Shown here: in pieces, positions 6,380 to 13,085 of the stretch
How the letters are laid out: each line of letters opens with the position of its first letter
How positions within the stretch are numbered: the stretch's first letter is position 1
DNA from: Chloroflexota bacterium
GTDB taxonomy: Bacteria; Chloroflexota; Anaerolineae; Anaerolineales; DRMV01
Assembly (NCBI GenBank): GCA_013154225.1
Contig: JAADCW010000173.1
Span: 1-14,634 of the forward strand
Direction: 5' to 3'
Length of the DNA stretch: 14,634 bases
Notes under the pieces: generated by a model
The model's input: only the letters and a program-made list of their open reading frames with translations
Databases searched by the model: none
Told to the model about the DNA's origin: nothing
Program-made: the position numbers and the translations under genes

Positions 6380-7885
6380 CTATCGCAAAGGTTCCGCCGC
6401 CTCCACGGCATCCACAGGCAAGGGGCCGTACAAATGAGGATAGACATCCCCATCCACCTGCTCCCACTTGAGGCGGTCGGCAATGGCAGAAAAACGGATC
6501 TTGAGCAGCACCAAATCTTCCCGCCCTGCAAAAAAGCGTGCCTGCACCGCGGGAATTTGATCCAAACGCGAAAGGTGGATGAAGCCTTCCTGCTCCAGCG
6601 ACAGCGGCCGATACACGCCTTGGGCTTGCGCCTGTTCCCAAGCCCAGGCAGTGCAAATGTGCCCCAACATGCCGCCTTCCAAAAGCACCAGCGCCCGCAC
6701 CAGCACGGCCTGCGCCACCTCAGCTTTGCTCATCAACGGCAGGGGCTCGACCAGTCCATCGGCATAAAGCAAGGTCACCCGATTAGTATCCACCGCGAAA
6801 CCCGCGTTGGCCGCGGTAATATCGTTGGCCACGATCAAATCCAGTCGCTTGGCCGCGAGTTTGGCGCGAGCGTTTTTCAGCAGGTCCTGACTTTCGGCCG
6901 CGAACCCCACCACCAGCTGCAAATTGGGGAACGCCTCCCGCTGGGCCGCCACCGCGGCCAAAATATCGTCGGTGCGGGTCAGGGAAAGCGCCCACGCGTC
7001 CTTGCCCTTCTTGATTTTGTGTTGGGCTTGAGCGGCCGGGCGGTAATCTGCCACTGCCGCGGCCATGAGGAGTATTTCAGCATCAGGCAAATGCTGGAAC
7101 ACCGCGTCCTTCATCTCAGCCGCGGTGCGCACATCCACCCGCTGAGCGCCCGCGGGGGTAGGCAAGGCCGTAGGGCCGCTGATGAGGGTGACCTCTGCGC
7201 CCAAATCCAGCGCGGCCTGGGCCAGGGCAAAACCCTGCTTGCCCGACGAGCGGTTAGCCACCACCCGCACCGGGTCAATGGGCTCTTGCGTGCCGCCCGC
7301 GGTGACCAACACCCGGCGGCCCTGCAACGGGCCCTCGCGGGTGAGCAGATACCGCGCCATGCCCACCAGCGCGTCGGGCTCCACCATGCGCCCACGGCCT
7401 ACCAGCCCCGAGGCCAAACGCCCCTCTTCCGGCCCCAAAAACTGCACCCCGCGCGCTTCCAGCAGGGCCACGTTGGCCTGCGTCGCAGGGTGGGCAAACA
7501 TGCCGCCGTCCATCGCGGGCGCGACCAACAGCGGAGCAGACGTGCTAAGGGCGGTCAGGGTGAGCAAATTATCGGCCTGGCCGTGGGCCAACTTGGCCAA
7601 TGTGTTGGCCGTGGCTGGTGCAATCACCACCAAATCAGCCTCTTGCCCCAGCCCCACATGGAGCACATGCCCCCGCTGCCCCCACAAATCCGCATCCGTA
7701 TAGGCTGGCTGACCGGTGACCGATTGAAACGTCAGGGGAGTAACAAACTGCTCCGCGCCAGCCGTCAGCACGGTAATGACCTTGGCGCCCAGCTGGGTCA
7801 ATCGCGAGGCCGCGGCCACGGCTTTGTATGCCGCAACCGAGCCGGTCACACCTAAAACCACCCGCTTGCCTTGTAATGGTTGCAA
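6380..7885 (-). CDS. coaBC: Bifunctional phosphopantothenoylcysteine decarboxylase / phosphopantothenate-cysteine ligase with C-terminal DUF952 domain
   Basis: Joins cysteine to 4'-phosphopantothenate (CoaB) and decarboxylates the product (CoaC) in coenzyme A synthesis. Numbering is from the TTG at 7885 (501 residues; ordinary CoaBC is about 400). CoaC is at 5-185: GVTGSVAAYK, catalytic His76, and the flavin motif APATANT (89-95). Two usual CoaC residues differ: the PxMN motif reads PAMD (Asp126), and the ACG flap cysteine is Ser159. CoaB is at 189-403: TAGGTQEPIDPVR, Asn211 in NRSSGK, AAAVADYRP, and the KIKK lysines (290-293). Residues 407-499 are an added DUF952 domain (GHICTAWAWE, EGFIHLSR, DLVLLKI, YPHLYGPLPVDAV). 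Start: GAGGAG at 7898-7893 is 7 nt from this TTG. The in-frame TTG at 7903 has no such site. Upstream lies the co-oriented DUF4282 gene and its terminator. Confidence 0.92.
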   Translation of the reverse strand: MQPLQGKRVVLGVTGSVAAYKAVAAASRLTQLGAKVITVLTAGAEQFVTPLTFQSVTGQPAYTDADLWGQRGHVLHVGLGQEADLVVIAPATANTLAKLAHGQADNLLTLTALSTSAPLLVAPAMDGGMFAHPATQANVALLEARGVQFLGPEEGRLASGLVGRGRMVEPDALVGMARYLLTREGPLQGRRVLVTAGGTQEPIDPVRVVANRSSGKQGFALAQAALDLGAEVTLISGPTALPTPAGAQRVDVRTAAEMKDAVFQHLPDAEILLMAAAVADYRPAAQAQHKIKKGKDAWALSLTRTDDILAAVAAQREAFPNLQLVVGFAAESQDLLKNARAKLAAKRLDLIVANDITAANAGFAVDTNRVTLLYADGLVEPLPLMSKAEVAQAVLVRALVLLEGGMLGHICTAWAWEQAQAQGVYRPLSLEQEGFIHLSRLDQIPAVQARFFAGREDLVLLKIRFSAIADRLKWEQVDGDVYPHLYGPLPVDAVEAAEPLR

Positions 7886-7892
7886 AGCCTCA

Positions 7893-7898
7893 CTCCTC
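7893..7898 (-). promoter_or_regulatory. Ribosome binding site selecting a TTG start for coaBC
   Basis: GAGGAG on the minus strand is followed 7 nt later by TTG at 7885. No ATG or GTG lies at a useful distance, so a TTG start is the best reading. Confidence 0.65.
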
Positions 7899-7934
7899 AA
7901 CAAACACTTTCAGGTAACAGGGCAACAGACACAA

Positions 7935-7968
7935 AAAGCCCCGCCCACGGCAACCGGGACGGGGCTTT
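7935..7968 (-). terminator. Rho-independent terminator of the DUF4282 gene
   Basis: AAAGCCCCG (7935-7943) pairs with CGGGGCTTT (7960-7968), with CCC/GGG pairing inside across a bulged A. Read on the minus strand it ends in a T5 run and then GTGTCTG. It lies just after the DUF4282 stop codon and before coaBC. Read-through is possible, because I see no convincing separate coaBC promoter in the remaining 50 bp. Confidence 0.85.
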
Positions 7969-7979
7969 CTGCCTTTGTG

Positions 7980-8324
7980 CTAATCTTCTTCGCCGTCAAC
8001 GGCTTCCTGGATTTCGCCTTCCTCGTCCTTGACCAAGGCGTCGCGAATATCCTTCAAATTGTCGTTGATGCGGAAAAACACAATCAACAACTCGGTGTAC
8101 ACCCGCACCGCGACCAAACCCAACACGGTCAAAAGCGGCACACCGATCAACGCGGCAAAAATTGCACCTCCATCCGCGTTGCTCACGCCAGTGATCAAAC
8201 CGCTAAAAAAGGCCACCGCGCCGCCAATCAACACCGCGGCAACCCCTACCCAAAACACGATTTGGATGATGACCGGTGTGATCATACGCCGAAACGTGAG
8301 ATAGTCTTTCCATGTCTTGTTCAT
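7980..8324 (-). CDS. DUF4282 small membrane protein
   Basis: A 114-residue membrane protein of the DUF4282 family; function unknown. The sequence shows FRRMITPVIIQIVFW leading into a first transmembrane segment (about 15-43), a short Gly/Asn/Asp loop (46-53), a second segment (about 54-80), and then the conserved block LLIVFFRINDNLKDIRDAL. The last 15 residues are strongly acidic. The start is well supported by AGGAGG 5 nt before the ATG. It has its own extended -10 promoter and terminator, so it appears to be a single-gene unit diverging from dnaK. No functional link to dnaK or coaBC is evident. Confidence 0.88.
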   Translation of the reverse strand: MNKTWKDYLTFRRMITPVIIQIVFWVGVAAVLIGGAVAFFSGLITGVSNADGGAIFAALIGVPLLTVLGLVAVRVYTELLIVFFRINDNLKDIRDALVKDEEGEIQEAVDGEED

Positions 8325-8375
8325 ATGAACCTCCTTTTATGAAACCCACCATAAAGCGTGGCATGTTGCTTTCTC

Positions 8376-8384
8376 ATTTTAGCA
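8376..8384 (-). promoter_or_regulatory. Extended -10 promoter for the DUF4282 gene
   Basis: The minus strand reads TGCTAAAAT, with TTGCAA 19 bp upstream as a possible weak -35. It lies about 52 nt before the start codon. Confidence 0.55.
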
Positions 8385-8570
8385 TAACTCGGCAAACTTC
8401 TTGCAAAGCCTCTTAGCGGATGGTCGGGCAAAAGCGTGGGCTGATTTTTTCTATCTGTTTCGAGTGACAAGGCTTTGTCCAAATTCACAGCTCAAATCAA
8501 TGCTCATCTCAACAATCCTGGCCCTCTTATCTTTTTCCTACGCCGCGTTAATAAACTTCTTGTAAAAGCC

Positions 8571-8579
8571 TGGTATGCT
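8571..8579 (+). promoter_or_regulatory. Candidate extended -10 promoter for dnaK
   Basis: TGGTATGCT fits the TGn-extended -10 form used by neighbouring genes, though the hexamer TATGCT is only partly canonical and there is no clear -35. It would give a leader of about 55 nt carrying the CAGGC/GCCTG hairpin. Confidence 0.4.
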
Positions 8580-8638
8580 AAGAGTGCAAAATAGTTTGAC
8601 GACAACAGGCTTGAGGGCCTGAAATAAGGAGGTTTTCT

Positions 8639-10555
8639 ATGGGCAAGATTATCGGTATCGACTTGGGGACGACCAACAGCGTTGTAGCCGTGATGGAAGG
8701 CGGCAATCCTGTGGTGATTCCCACCGCAGAGGGTTCCCGTTTGTGCCCCTCGGTGGTGGCTTTTACGAAAAACGGGGAACGCCTGGTAGGGCAACTGGCT
8801 AAACGCCAGGCCATTACCAACCCCGAAAACACCATCTACTCCATCAAACGCTTCATGGGGCGGCGTTACGAGGAAGTAGAAGAAGAACGCAAGATGGTCT
8901 CCTACAAAGTGGTGAAAGGCCCTGCTGGCGATGCGCGTGTTTACGTGCCTGCCACGGGCAAAGAATATACGCCCCAAGAAATTTCGGCCATGATTTTGGC
9001 CAAACTCAAGGCCGACGCCGAAGCCTATCTCGGCGAACCGGTCACCCAAGCCGTGATCACCGTGCCGGCTTACTTCAACGACAGCCAGCGCCAGGCCACC
9101 AAAGACGCGGGCAAAATCGCGGGCCTGGAAGTGCTGCGCATCATCAACGAGCCGACCGCGGCCGCTTTGGCCTACGGCTTGGACAAGAAGACCAACGAAA
9201 CCATCCTGGTCTTCGACCTCGGTGGCGGTACCTTCGACGTCTCCATCCTGGAAGTTGGCGACGGCGTCATTGAGGTGAAAGCCACCAACGGCGACACCCA
9301 CCTGGGTGGCGACAACTGGGACGAACGCCTGGTGAACTACCTGGCCGACGAATTCCAGAAGGAACACGGCATTGACCTGCGGCAACAGCGCGATGCGCTT
9401 CAGCGCCTGCGCGAAGCCGCGGAAAAGGCCAAGATTGAACTCTCCACGGTGATGGAAACCGAGGTCAACCTGCCTTACATCACCGTTGACGCCAGCGGCC
9501 CGAAGCACCTGGTGACCAAGATCACCCGGGCGAAATTCGAGCAACTCACCGAAGACCTGGTTGAACGCCTGAAGGGGCCCTTCTACGCCGCGCTGAAAGA
9601 CGCCAACCTGAAACCCGAAGACCTGAACGAAGTGGTGCTGGTCGGTGGTGCGACCCGTATGCCCATGGTCCAGCGCCTGGTGCGGGAACTGACCGGCAAA
9701 GAGCCCCACAAGGGCGTCAACCCCGACGAAGTGGTGGCCATTGGTGCGGCCATCCAGGGCGGCGTGCTCGCTGGTGAGGTGAAAGACGTCCTCCTGCTGG
9801 ACGTGACGCCCCTCAGCCTGGGCGTGGAAACCCTGGGTGGTGTGATGACCGTGCTCATCCCGCGCAACACCACCATCCCGGTGAAGAAGACCGAAGTCTT
9901 CACCACAGCCGAAGACAACCAAACCGCGGTGGACATCCACGTCCTGCAGGGCGAGCGCCCGATGGCCGCGGACAACATGAGCCTGGGCCGCTTCCGCCTG
10001 GAAGGCATCCCGCCTGCGCCGCGGGGCGTGCCGCAAATTGAGGTGACCTTCGACATTGACGCCAACGGCATCCTCAACGTCACGGCTCGCGACAAGGCTA
10101 CGGGCAAAGAGCAGAAAGTCACCATCACCGCTTCCACCAACCTGAGCAAAGACGAAATCGAGCGGATGGTGCAGGAAGCCAAAGCCCACGAAGCCGAAGA
10201 CAAGCGCCGCCGCGAACTGGTCGAGGCCCGCAACACGGCCGACACCCTGGTCTATCAGACCGAAAAGGCCATGCGCGACCTGGGCGACAAACTGCCCGGC
10301 AACGAGCGCGAACGCATCCAGGCCAAAGTGGACGAACTCAAAGAAGCCCTCAAGGGCGAAGACCTGGAACGCATCAAGAGCCTGACCGAAGAGGTCCAGC
10401 AAATGTGGCACGCGCTCAGCCAGCAGTTGTACCAGGCGCAGCAGCAAGCCGCAGCCGGCGGCGCGGCACCTGGCGCTGATGGCGGCACCGCCCCCGGTAG
10501 CACGACCGACGACGGCGAAGGCGAAGTGGTGGACGGCGAATTCCGCGAAGCCTAA
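8639..10555 (+). CDS. dnaK: Molecular chaperone DnaK (Hsp70)
   Basis: ATP-driven cytoplasmic chaperone for folding, disaggregation and stress response, normally working with DnaJ and GrpE. It has 638 residues, the standard length. Nucleotide-binding domain 1-380: IDLGTTNS (7-14), catalytic Lys70 in SIKRFMGRR, VPAYFND (142-148), NEPTAAALAYG (170-180), and DLGGGTFD with Thr198. Interdomain linker DVLLLDVTP (383-391). Substrate-binding beta domain to about 500, then the helical lid. The tail is Gly/Ala/Pro-rich and ends in an acidic segment, DGEGEVVDGEFREA, like the C-terminal tails of other DnaKs. AAGGAGG lies 6 nt before the ATG. The gene stands alone with its own terminator; grpE, dnaJ and hrcA are not in this window. 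Codons end mainly in C or G, as expected for a highly expressed gene. Confidence 0.99.
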   Translation: MGKIIGIDLGTTNSVVAVMEGGNPVVIPTAEGSRLCPSVVAFTKNGERLVGQLAKRQAITNPENTIYSIKRFMGRRYEEVEEERKMVSYKVVKGPAGDARVYVPATGKEYTPQEISAMILAKLKADAEAYLGEPVTQAVITVPAYFNDSQRQATKDAGKIAGLEVLRIINEPTAAALAYGLDKKTNETILVFDLGGGTFDVSILEVGDGVIEVKATNGDTHLGGDNWDERLVNYLADEFQKEHGIDLRQQRDALQRLREAAEKAKIELSTVMETEVNLPYITVDASGPKHLVTKITRAKFEQLTEDLVERLKGPFYAALKDANLKPEDLNEVVLVGGATRMPMVQRLVRELTGKEPHKGVNPDEVVAIGAAIQGGVLAGEVKDVLLLDVTPLSLGVETLGGVMTVLIPRNTTIPVKKTEVFTTAEDNQTAVDIHVLQGERPMAADNMSLGRFRLEGIPPAPRGVPQIEVTFDIDANGILNVTARDKATGKEQKVTITASTNLSKDEIERMVQEAKAHEAEDKRRRELVEARNTADTLVYQTEKAMRDLGDKLPGNERERIQAKVDELKEALKGEDLERIKSLTEEVQQMWHALSQQLYQAQQQAAAGGAAPGADGGTAPGSTTDDGEGEVVDGEFREA

Positions 10556-10584
10556 GCCACACCGCCTCACCCCCTTGCAAACAC

Positions 10585-10619
10585 CATCCCCTCGGCATAC
10601 GCCGGGGGGATGTGCTTTT
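10585..10619 (+). terminator. Rho-independent terminator of dnaK
   Basis: CATCCCCTCGGC (10585-10596) pairs with GCCGGGGGGATG (10601-10612) over 12 bp with one T-G wobble and a 4-nt loop, followed by TGCTTTT. It lies 30 nt after the dnaK stop codon. Confidence 0.88.
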
Positions 10620-10631
10620 AAAAGGCTTTTG

Positions 10632-10640
10632 TGCTATAGT
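10632..10640 (+). promoter_or_regulatory. Extended -10 promoter for the FHA gene
   Basis: TGCTATAGT starts 13 bp after the T-run of the dnaK terminator, so the FHA gene restarts transcription. The leader of about 63 nt contains a GCCAGC/GCTGGC stem (10663-10668 with 10683-10688) before the ribosome binding site AGGAGG (10700-10705). Confidence 0.55.
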
Positions 10641-10709
10641 TATAAGTGAAAACCCAAGCCTTGCCAGCCAGCCGCGGGGGACGCTGGCCCAAGTAAGAGA
10701 GGAGGCGTT

Positions 10710-11363
10710 ATGTCGCAACCGCAATACCGTTTGGTTGTGAAATCCGGGGGTGTGGTAGGCACGGCCTACGCCCTGGAAACCGCAGAAATTTACATTGGCC
10801 GTGACGTGCAAAACGACATTGTGATAGCGGAAGCCGAAGTATCCCGACGGCATGCCCGTCTCAACCGCCAGGCCGACGCCTACGTGCTGGAAGACCTGGG
10901 CTCCACCAACGGCACGTTCGTCAACGGCAAACGCCTGGTCGCGCCCTACACCCTGCGCCCAGGCGACGAAATCCGCATTGGGCCGCATGTGGTGTTGGTC
11001 TTCGAGCAGGTCTTCGACCCCGATGCCACCGTCGCCGTTTCCGCGCCCACCTTGCGGGAAGCCGCCAAACCCGCGCCTCAACCCAGCGCGCCCGCCGCAC
11101 CCGCGCCGCCGCCAGCAGAAGCCCCCGCGCCTTCGCCTGCTTCCCCTGCGCCGCCACCGCCCGCAGCAGCCCAACCAGCCCCTGCCCCGCCGCCCATCCC
11201 TGAAACGCCTGCCAGCCCGCCCAACCGCCGCTGGTGGCTTTACGCCCTGCTGCTGGGCTTCCTCTTCCTCTGCCTTCTGGTCGGTTTAGGGCTGTGGTAC
11301 ATTGACTCCCATTATCTCTGGTGCACGGTCTTTCCCTTCCTTTTCCCAGGGGCGTGCCCGTAA
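10710..11363 (+). CDS. FHA-domain protein with Pro/Ala linker and C-terminal transmembrane anchor
   Basis: A phosphothreonine-reading signalling or scaffold protein, 217 residues. Residues about 6-100 are a forkhead-associated domain with all the usual binding-loop residues: Gly30-Arg31, Ser45-Arg-Arg-His48, and the LGSTNGTFVNG block (63-73, Asn67). Residues about 112-172 are a Pro/Ala-rich flexible linker. Residues about 175-197 form a single hydrophobic segment after NRR, so the protein is tail-anchored with the FHA domain in the cytoplasm. The last 20 residues are external and contain two cysteines. There is no signal peptide. Start: AGGAGG ends 4 nt before the ATG. Partner kinases are not encoded in this window. 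The domain call is firm; the biological process is unknown. Confidence 0.9.
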   Translation: MSQPQYRLVVKSGGVVGTAYALETAEIYIGRDVQNDIVIAEAEVSRRHARLNRQADAYVLEDLGSTNGTFVNGKRLVAPYTLRPGDEIRIGPHVVLVFEQVFDPDATVAVSAPTLREAAKPAPQPSAPAAPAPPPAEAPAPSPASPAPPPPAAAQPAPAPPPIPETPASPPNRRWWLYALLLGFLFLCLLVGLGLWYIDSHYLWCTVFPFLFPGACP

Positions 11364-11385
11364 CCTGTATTCCCGCCCCCGAGCG

Positions 11386-11394
11386 TGATACAAT
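11386..11394 (+). promoter_or_regulatory. Extended -10 promoter for the class V aminotransferase gene
   Basis: TGATACAAT lies 23 nt after the FHA stop codon and about 46 nt before the aminotransferase start. No terminator separates the two genes, so read-through from the FHA promoter is also possible. Confidence 0.55.
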
Positions 11395-11426
11395 CGTGCA
11401 GCAATAACATTGCAACGCCTCATTGA

Positions 11427-11434
11427 AAGGAGGT
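11427..11434 (+). promoter_or_regulatory. Ribosome binding site fixing the aminotransferase start
   Basis: AAAGGAGGT is 5 nt before ATG 11440. This rules out the upstream in-frame TTG at 11410. Confidence 0.85.
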
Positions 11435-11439
11435 TGACC

Positions 11440-12519
11440 ATGTCACCTATGTTCGTTCCCGGCCCTGTAGACGTGGCTGAAGATGTCCTTCAAGCCCAGG
11501 CTCGCCCTATCCTGCCGCATCGCAGTCCCGAGTTTGAAACCATCTTCCACCGCGCCGAACAAAAGGCCCGCAAGTTGTTTTACACGCAATATCGGGTTTT
11601 CATCACGGCCTCCTCGGGCACCGGCCTGCAGGAAGCCGCGGTGCGCAACCTGGCCAAAGAGAAAGTGTTGGCCTGCGTCAACGGCGCATTTGGCAAACGC
11701 TGGGCTGAGGTTGCCGAAACCAACGGCAAGAAGGTCACCCGGCTGGAAGCCGAATGGGGCCAACCCATTACCCCTGAAGCCGTAGCCGAAGCCCTCAAAC
11801 AAGACCACTATGAAATCATCACCGTGGTGCACAACGAAACCTCGGTTGGGCTGGAAAACCCCATCAAAGACATCGCCGCAGTGGTCCACGAAGTGAGCCC
11901 CGATACCCTTATCTGCGTGGATGCCGTTTCTTCCCTGGGCGGCGCCAAGCTGGAAATGGACGCGTGGGGTTTGGATATGGTGCTCACGTCGTCCCAAAAA
12001 TGCCTGGCCCTGCCCCCTGGCCTGGCCCTGGGTGCGGTCAGCGATCGTGCCATGGAACGGGCGAAGGACGTTCCCAATCGGGGTTGGTATTTTGACTTCA
12101 TTCGCCTGGAAAAGCACCGCCTCAAGGACTCCACCCCCGCGACCCCCGCGGTTTCCCTGGTCTACGCGCTGGATTACCAGCTGGATCGCATTCTCAAAGA
12201 GGGTTTGGAAAACCGCTTTGCCCGCCACGAAGCCATGGCCAAGCGTGTGCGCTCGTGGGCGCTGGATCGCGGGTTCAAACTGCTGGCCGCGGAAGGTTAC
12301 CGGTCAAAGACCGTAACTTCCATCGTGAACGAGCACGGTTTGGACGTCAATGAAATCAACGAATTCCTGTTGAAGCGCGACATGCGCATTGCCAACGGCT
12401 ATGGTGCGCTGAAGGGCAAGACCTTCCGCATTGCCCACATGGGCGAACTGCAAATGTCGGACATTGACACCCTGCTGGCCGCCTTAGACGAATTTCTCCA
12501 GCAAAAAGGCGTGCTGTAA
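11440..12519 (+). CDS. Class V PLP-dependent aminotransferase (alanine/serine-glyoxylate type)
   Basis: A cytoplasmic fold-type I transaminase, 359 residues, of the alanine-glyoxylate / serine-pyruvate group. Visible features: PGPVDVAEDVL near the N-terminus, HRSPEFETIF (27-36), the phosphate-binding turn SSGTG (58-62), NGAFGKRW (81-88), HNETSVG (131-137), PLP-pyridine Asp161 in VDAVSSLGG, and Schiff-base Lys187 in TSSQKCLALPPG. Family members move amino groups between alanine, serine or aspartate and glyoxylate or pyruvate; the exact pair cannot be read here. With tdh and an oxoamine synthase in the same window, a glycine/glyoxylate role is reasonable. The gene ends at a strong terminator and is the last one before the candidate replication origin. 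Confidence 0.9.
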   Translation: MSPMFVPGPVDVAEDVLQAQARPILPHRSPEFETIFHRAEQKARKLFYTQYRVFITASSGTGLQEAAVRNLAKEKVLACVNGAFGKRWAEVAETNGKKVTRLEAEWGQPITPEAVAEALKQDHYEIITVVHNETSVGLENPIKDIAAVVHEVSPDTLICVDAVSSLGGAKLEMDAWGLDMVLTSSQKCLALPPGLALGAVSDRAMERAKDVPNRGWYFDFIRLEKHRLKDSTPATPAVSLVYALDYQLDRILKEGLENRFARHEAMAKRVRSWALDRGFKLLAAEGYRSKTVTSIVNEHGLDVNEINEFLLKRDMRIANGYGALKGKTFRIAHMGELQMSDIDTLLAALDEFLQQKGVL

Positions 12520-12535
12520 AAAACCAAGCCTGCTC

Positions 12536-12562
12536 AGCCCCCGCAAAAGCGGGGGCTTTTTT
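12536..12562 (+). terminator. Rho-independent terminator of the aminotransferase gene
   Basis: AGCCCCCGC, loop AAAA, GCGGGGGCT: a perfect 9-bp GC-rich stem followed by TTTTT. It lies 16 nt after the stop codon and closes the plus-strand unit before the gene-free region. Confidence 0.95.
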
Positions 12563-12779
12563 GTGCGTAGGGGGTGGGGAAAATCCACGTTTATCCTTCT
12601 TTTCTTCATAGGGATAATGATAAGGTCGTAGTCGCCGTAGGGGCTGGGGATAAGATGGAAAAAGGCCGATGGATGGTTGTATTGGCCCGATTTTCCCGTA
12701 TATTTTGGGGCGCGTGGTCGCTGTGTTCCAGATGTGGGAAGCAGGCGGAGCGCGTTTTTCGCGGGGGCTGGGGATGGCG

Positions 12780-12798
12780 TGGGGAAAAGTTTTCCCCA
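12780..12798. repeat. Palindrome of two back-to-back DnaA-box-like nonamers
   Basis: TGGGGAAAA-G-TTTTCCCCA is a perfect 9-bp inverted repeat around one base. Each arm is a TTTTCCCCA nonamer, 7 of 9 to the DnaA box consensus. It marks the point where box orientation flips from minus (left) to plus (right). No T-run follows, so it is not a terminator. Confidence 0.7.
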
Positions 12799-12901
12799 TT
12801 TTTGTCGGCGTTTTCCCCAGAGTTATCGCGCCCGCCATATTTGGGGTTGGTGTCAAAATGGTCCCTGAATCTGGGGCGCGCGTGGAGCCTAACTAATTAT
12901 G

Positions 12902-12951
12902 TTTTCCACAATTCTGGTGGGTTTTCCACAGGAAATGGGCAGTTATCCACA
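12902..12951 (+). repeat. Three evenly spaced DnaA boxes
   Basis: TTTTCCACA at 12902, TTTTCCACA at 12922 and TTATCCACA at 12943 are all in the same orientation, with starts 20 and 21 bp apart (about two helical turns). The first two match the consensus at 8 of 9 bases, the third exactly. Confidence 0.78.
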
Positions 12952-12995
12952 GAAATTTAAGGTGGAGGGGAATTTTTTTTAGGGGTTGTCGGGCG

Positions 12996-13004
12996 TGCTA
13001 CAAT
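12996..13004 (+). promoter_or_regulatory. Extended -10 promoter for the MEMO1-family gene
   Basis: TGCTACAAT lies about 80 nt before the start codon, at the right edge of the candidate origin. No strong -35 is present. Confidence 0.55.
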
Positions 13005-13085
13005 GAAAGTGGAGGCTTTGGCGCGCCCTTTAAATGAGCGCACCACGTTGGTAAAGATGGCAAAATTCCTTTTGGGAGGAAGGCC

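Larger units (their letters stand above)
8325..8638. other. Divergent regulatory region between DUF4282 gene and dnaK
   Basis: This 314-bp stretch has no credible gene. It holds the promoter of the minus-strand DUF4282 gene, a possible dnaK promoter (TGGTATGCT, 8571-8579), a small palindrome GACAA-GGCT-TTGTC (8466-8479), and a 5-bp hairpin CAGGC/GCCTG (8606-8621) just before the dnaK ribosome binding site. No full CIRCE element (the HrcA operator) is present. Confidence 0.6.
12563..13085. other. Gene-free region: candidate chromosomal replication origin (oriC)
   Basis: This 523-bp stretch has no credible coding sequence. It contains eight nonamers matching TTWTCCMCA: minus strand at 12575-12583, 12645-12653 and 12780-12788; plus strand at 12790-12798, 12811-12819, 12902-12910, 12922-12930 and 12943-12951. 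The last is the exact DnaA box TTATCCACA. An AT-rich stretch (about 12889-12914) and a T8 run (12973-12980) are candidates for the unwinding element. The plus strand here is strongly G-rich, and flanking strand composition changes from C>G on the left to G>C on the right. These features fit oriC. No dnaA, dnaN, parAB, rpmH or mnmG is in the window, so gene context gives no support. The right edge also holds the promoter of the next gene. Confidence 0.72.

Noticed and set aside
8564..8590. Possible CIRCE element before dnaK (GAGTGCAAA at 8582-8590)
   Set aside because: The right half matches 8 of 9, but the left half nine bases upstream does not match TTAGCACTC beyond AGC.
8504..10570. A 688-codon open frame on the minus strand opposite dnaK
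   Set aside because: It mirrors the codon pattern of dnaK, is rich in His, Val and Phe as expected for an antisense shadow, and has no ribosome binding site or recognisable domain.
12574..12960. Open frame of 128 codons on the plus strand in the candidate origin region, and an overlapping minus-strand frame reaching to 12856
   Set aside because: Neither has a ribosome binding site or protein-like composition, and both run through the nonamer cluster.
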